Part shown: in pieces, positions 6,502-8,398 of the stretch
How positions within the stretch are numbered: position 1 is the stretch's first letter
Layout: each line of letters begins with the position of its first letter
Assembly (NCBI GenBank): GCA_020047725.1
Contig: JAIFNM010000198.1
Span: 1 to 8,398, forward strand
Direction of reading: 5' to 3'
DNA: 8,398 bases
Source of the DNA: Betaproteobacteria bacterium
GTDB lineage: Bacteria > Pseudomonadota > Gammaproteobacteria > Burkholderiales > Rhodocyclaceae
Notes under the pieces: generated by a model
Told to the model about the DNA's origin: nothing
The model's input: the letters and a program-made list of their open reading frames with translations, nothing else
Database searches by the model: none
Translations under genes and position numbers: made by a program

Positions 6502-8398
6502 TCAGCTGTAATTGATGCTGACGTTTTCACTGCTCAGCCAGTCACCCAGTGCGGTGAGCAAATCGTCTTCGAGACGCACGCGATTATTCTCGCCCAGCGC
6601 CAGTTCGCACGCGGCATCGGCGTTGCGGTAAGCCAGGCGCACCGGACAGTTGCCGGGCGTATAGGGCGCCAGCATGGCGCGCAGCCGCTGAGCAGCCGCT
6701 TGCGCATTCGGACCGCTAGCCTGGCCGTTAAGCGACAAACGCAAATGCTTGGCAAAGCGGCCGCGCGCTTCAGGCAACGTCAGCAGGCGCTCGGCAATGA
6801 TGCGCACCTTGCCTTCGCCGGCAAAATCGTCGCGCTGCACCTTGCCCTCGATGATCAGGACTTCGTCGTCCTTGATCTTGTTGCGTTCGGCTTCAAAAAT
6901 CTCGTTGAATACCGAAACTTCCAGCGAGGTCGTGCCGTCATCGATCTGCACAAAGGCCATTTTGCCGCGCGAGGTCAGTTTGGTGCGCACGCCGACCACG
7001 AGACCGGCGAGCAATTGCGGTTCTTTCCTGGCCTCAAGCGAGGCCAGCGGCTTGCGCGCAAAGCGCGAAACCTCGGCCTTGACTGCATGAAACGGATGCC
7101 CCGAGAAGAAAAAGCCGAGCGCAAGCTTCTCTTCGCTCAGCTTTTGCCGCTCTTTCCAGCGCGGCACTTCCTGAAACTGCGGGCCGTGTTCGGCCATCGT
7201 GGCACTGTCGAACACATCAAACAGGCTGACCTGCATGGCATTGCGCTCGGCCTGCTCGGCGGCTTCCATGGCGATGCCGACGGAGGCAATCAGGCGCGCC
7301 CGATGATCGTCCATAGAATCAAAAGCGCCGGCGCGAATCAGCGCTTCGATGGTGCGCCGATTGACCATGCGCTTGTCGACACGCAGGCAGAAGTCGAACA
7401 AATCCTTGAACGGACCACCTTCGCTGCGCGCCTTGAGAAGCGAGTTGACCGCCTGTTCGCCAGTCCCCTTGACTGCGCCAAGGCCGTAGCGAATGGTGCC
7501 ACGATCAACTGGGGTGAAACGATACTCGGACTCGTTAACATCCGGCCCGAGCACGGTAATCTTGTTGGCGATGGCGTCGTCGTAGAAAATCTTCACCGAA
7601 TCGGTGTTGTCCATGTCCGACGACAGCGTGGCCGCGATGAAGGCCGAACAGTGATGCGCCTTGAGCCAGGCCGTTTGATACGTAACGACGGCATAGGCCG
7701 CCGTGTGCGACTTGTTGAAGCCGTACTCGGCAAACTTGGTCATCAGGTCAAACAGCTGCGTGGCCAGCGCCGGGTCGTAACCTTTCTTCGCGGCGCCCTC
7801 GGCGATGGTCGCGCGATGTTTGTCCATCTCCTCGGCTTTTTTCTTGCCCATCGCGCGGCGCAGCATGTCGGCGCCGCCAAGCGTATAGCCGCCGATGATC
7901 TGCGAGATCTGCATCACCTGTTCCTGATACACGATCACGCCGTAGGTCGGCGACAGGCAACCGGTCAGATCCGGGTGGAAGTAGTCGATCTTTTGCTGGC
8001 CTTTTTTGCGCAGGATGAAGTCGTCGACCATCCCTGAACCGAGCGGCCCCGGGCGATACAGCGCGAGCACAGCGATGATGTCCTCGAAGCGGTCAGGGGC
8101 CAGCTTCTTGAGAAGCTTTTTCATACCCTCCGATTCGACCTGGAAGATCGCCGTGGTATTGGCGTCCTTGAGAATCTGGTAGGCCTTGGGGTCGTCGAAG
8201 GTCAGCGCGTCGAGATCGGGGCGCTTGCCGGTGAGTTTCTCAACGTAATCAACGGCGAGCTTGATGATCGTCAGGTTGCGCAGGCCAAGGAAGTCGAACT
8301 TAACCAGGCCGACTTTTTCGACGTCGTCCTTGTCGTACTGCGAAACAACCGAGTTCCCGCCGTCGGCCGAATAGAGCGGGCAAAAGTCTGTCAGTTTG
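6502..8398 (-). CDS. dnaE: DNA polymerase III subunit alpha (DnaE), 5' part outside window
   Basis: This is the catalytic subunit of the replicative polymerase. The frame is open from the right edge to the TGA at 6502, about 631 codons, matching roughly E. coli residues 520 to the C-terminus. The first complete codons read KLTDFCPLYSADGG. FDFLGL follows, with its Asp at 8293-8295 equivalent to E. coli Asp555; the other two catalytic aspartates and the PHP domain lie outside the window. Also visible are TTAIFQVESEGM, RPGPLGSGMVDDF, TYGVIVYQEQVMQI, GGADMLRRAMGKKK and GFNKSHTAAYA. The beta-clamp-binding motif QVSLF is at 7219-7233. Next come an OB-fold region (about 6800-7020) and the C-terminal domain thought to contact tau. 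The ATG at 8124 is internal (it follows FQVESEG) and is not the start. Nothing looks truncated or frameshifted within the window. Confidence 0.98.
   Translation of the reverse strand, partial: KLTDFCPLYSADGGNSVVSQYDKDDVEKVGLVKFDFLGLRNLTIIKLAVDYVEKLTGKRPDLDALTFDDPKAYQILKDANTTAIFQVESEGMKKLLKKLAPDRFEDIIAVLALYRPGPLGSGMVDDFILRKKGQQKIDYFHPDLTGCLSPTYGVIVYQEQVMQISQIIGGYTLGGADMLRRAMGKKKAEEMDKHRATIAEGAAKKGYDPALATQLFDLMTKFAEYGFNKSHTAAYAVVTYQTAWLKAHHCSAFIAATLSSDMDNTDSVKIFYDDAIANKITVLGPDVNESEYRFTPVDRGTIRYGLGAVKGTGEQAVNSLLKARSEGGPFKDLFDFCLRVDKRMVNRRTIEALIRAGAFDSMDDHRARLIASVGIAMEAAEQAERNAMQVSLFDVFDSATMAEHGPQFQEVPRWKERQKLSEEKLALGFFFSGHPFHAVKAEVSRFARKPLASLEARKEPQLLAGLVVGVRTKLTSRGKMAFVQIDDGTTSLEVSVFNEIFEAERNKIKDDEVLIIEGKVQRDDFAGEGKVRIIAERLLTLPEARGRFAKHLRLSLNGQASGPNAQAAAQRLRAMLAPYTPGNCPVRLAYRNADAACELALGENNRVRLEDDLLTALGDWLSSENVSINYS

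Noticed and set aside
6700..8037. A 445-codon open frame on the plus strand, antisense to dnaE
   Set aside because: It lies fully within the well-conserved dnaE coding region. Its translation is rich in Arg, His, Gly and Val with no recognisable domain, as expected for an antisense shadow in GC-rich coding DNA.
8122..8124. ATG at 8124 as the start of a 540-residue polymerase fragment
   Set aside because: The codons before it continue the DnaE sequence (TTAIFQVESEG and FDFLGL), so it is an internal Met of a gene that extends beyond the window.
1..8398. Mobile elements, CRISPR arrays, tRNA genes or long repeats
   Set aside because: I found no transposase or integrase reading frame, no spaced direct repeats and no tRNA-like cloverleaf by eye. 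Nearly all bases are taken by protein genes.

Overview
The window looks like ordinary chromosome from a Gram-negative, moderately GC-rich bacterium. The replicative polymerase (DnaE), Tag and RlmA sequences are all of proteobacterial type. My best guess is a betaproteobacterium, possibly Rhodocyclales-like, from the style of DnaE, the YIP1-family protein and the small lipoprotein beside it. That placement is inference and was not tested by any search. I see no insertion sequence, integrase, tRNA, rRNA, CRISPR array or long repeat.

Layout from left to right. (1) About 2-5399, all on the minus strand, holds five tightly packed genes. In transcription order they are tag (3-methyladenine DNA glycosylase I), rlmA (23S rRNA guanine-N1 methyltransferase), an MFS transporter, a NERD-domain superfamily 1 helicase, and an alpha/beta hydrolase that runs off the left edge. 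Gaps between them range from about 8 to 62 bases, so they may form one operon. The widest gap, before the helicase, contains a possible extended -10 promoter. (2) 5400-5608 is a divergent intergenic region containing a GTGA-N6-TCAC palindrome that resembles a CRP/FNR-family site. (3) 5609-6172, plus strand, encodes a YIP1-family membrane protein. (4) 6173-6207 is a short convergent gap with a small hairpin. (5) 6208-8398, minus strand, holds dnaE (3' part only, running off the right edge) followed 27 bases later by a small lipoprotein gene.

Functionally the window mixes DNA replication (DnaE), alkylation repair (Tag), rRNA modification (RlmA), a nucleic-acid nuclease-helicase of unknown role, and envelope proteins. 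I do not find a clearly undescribed system. The least explained items are the NERD-helicase followed by a hydrolase, the RlmA zinc site with an Asp in place of one Cys, and the palindrome upstream of tag. Start sites were re-decided for tag and rlmA. No stretch longer than 300 bases lacks a gene.
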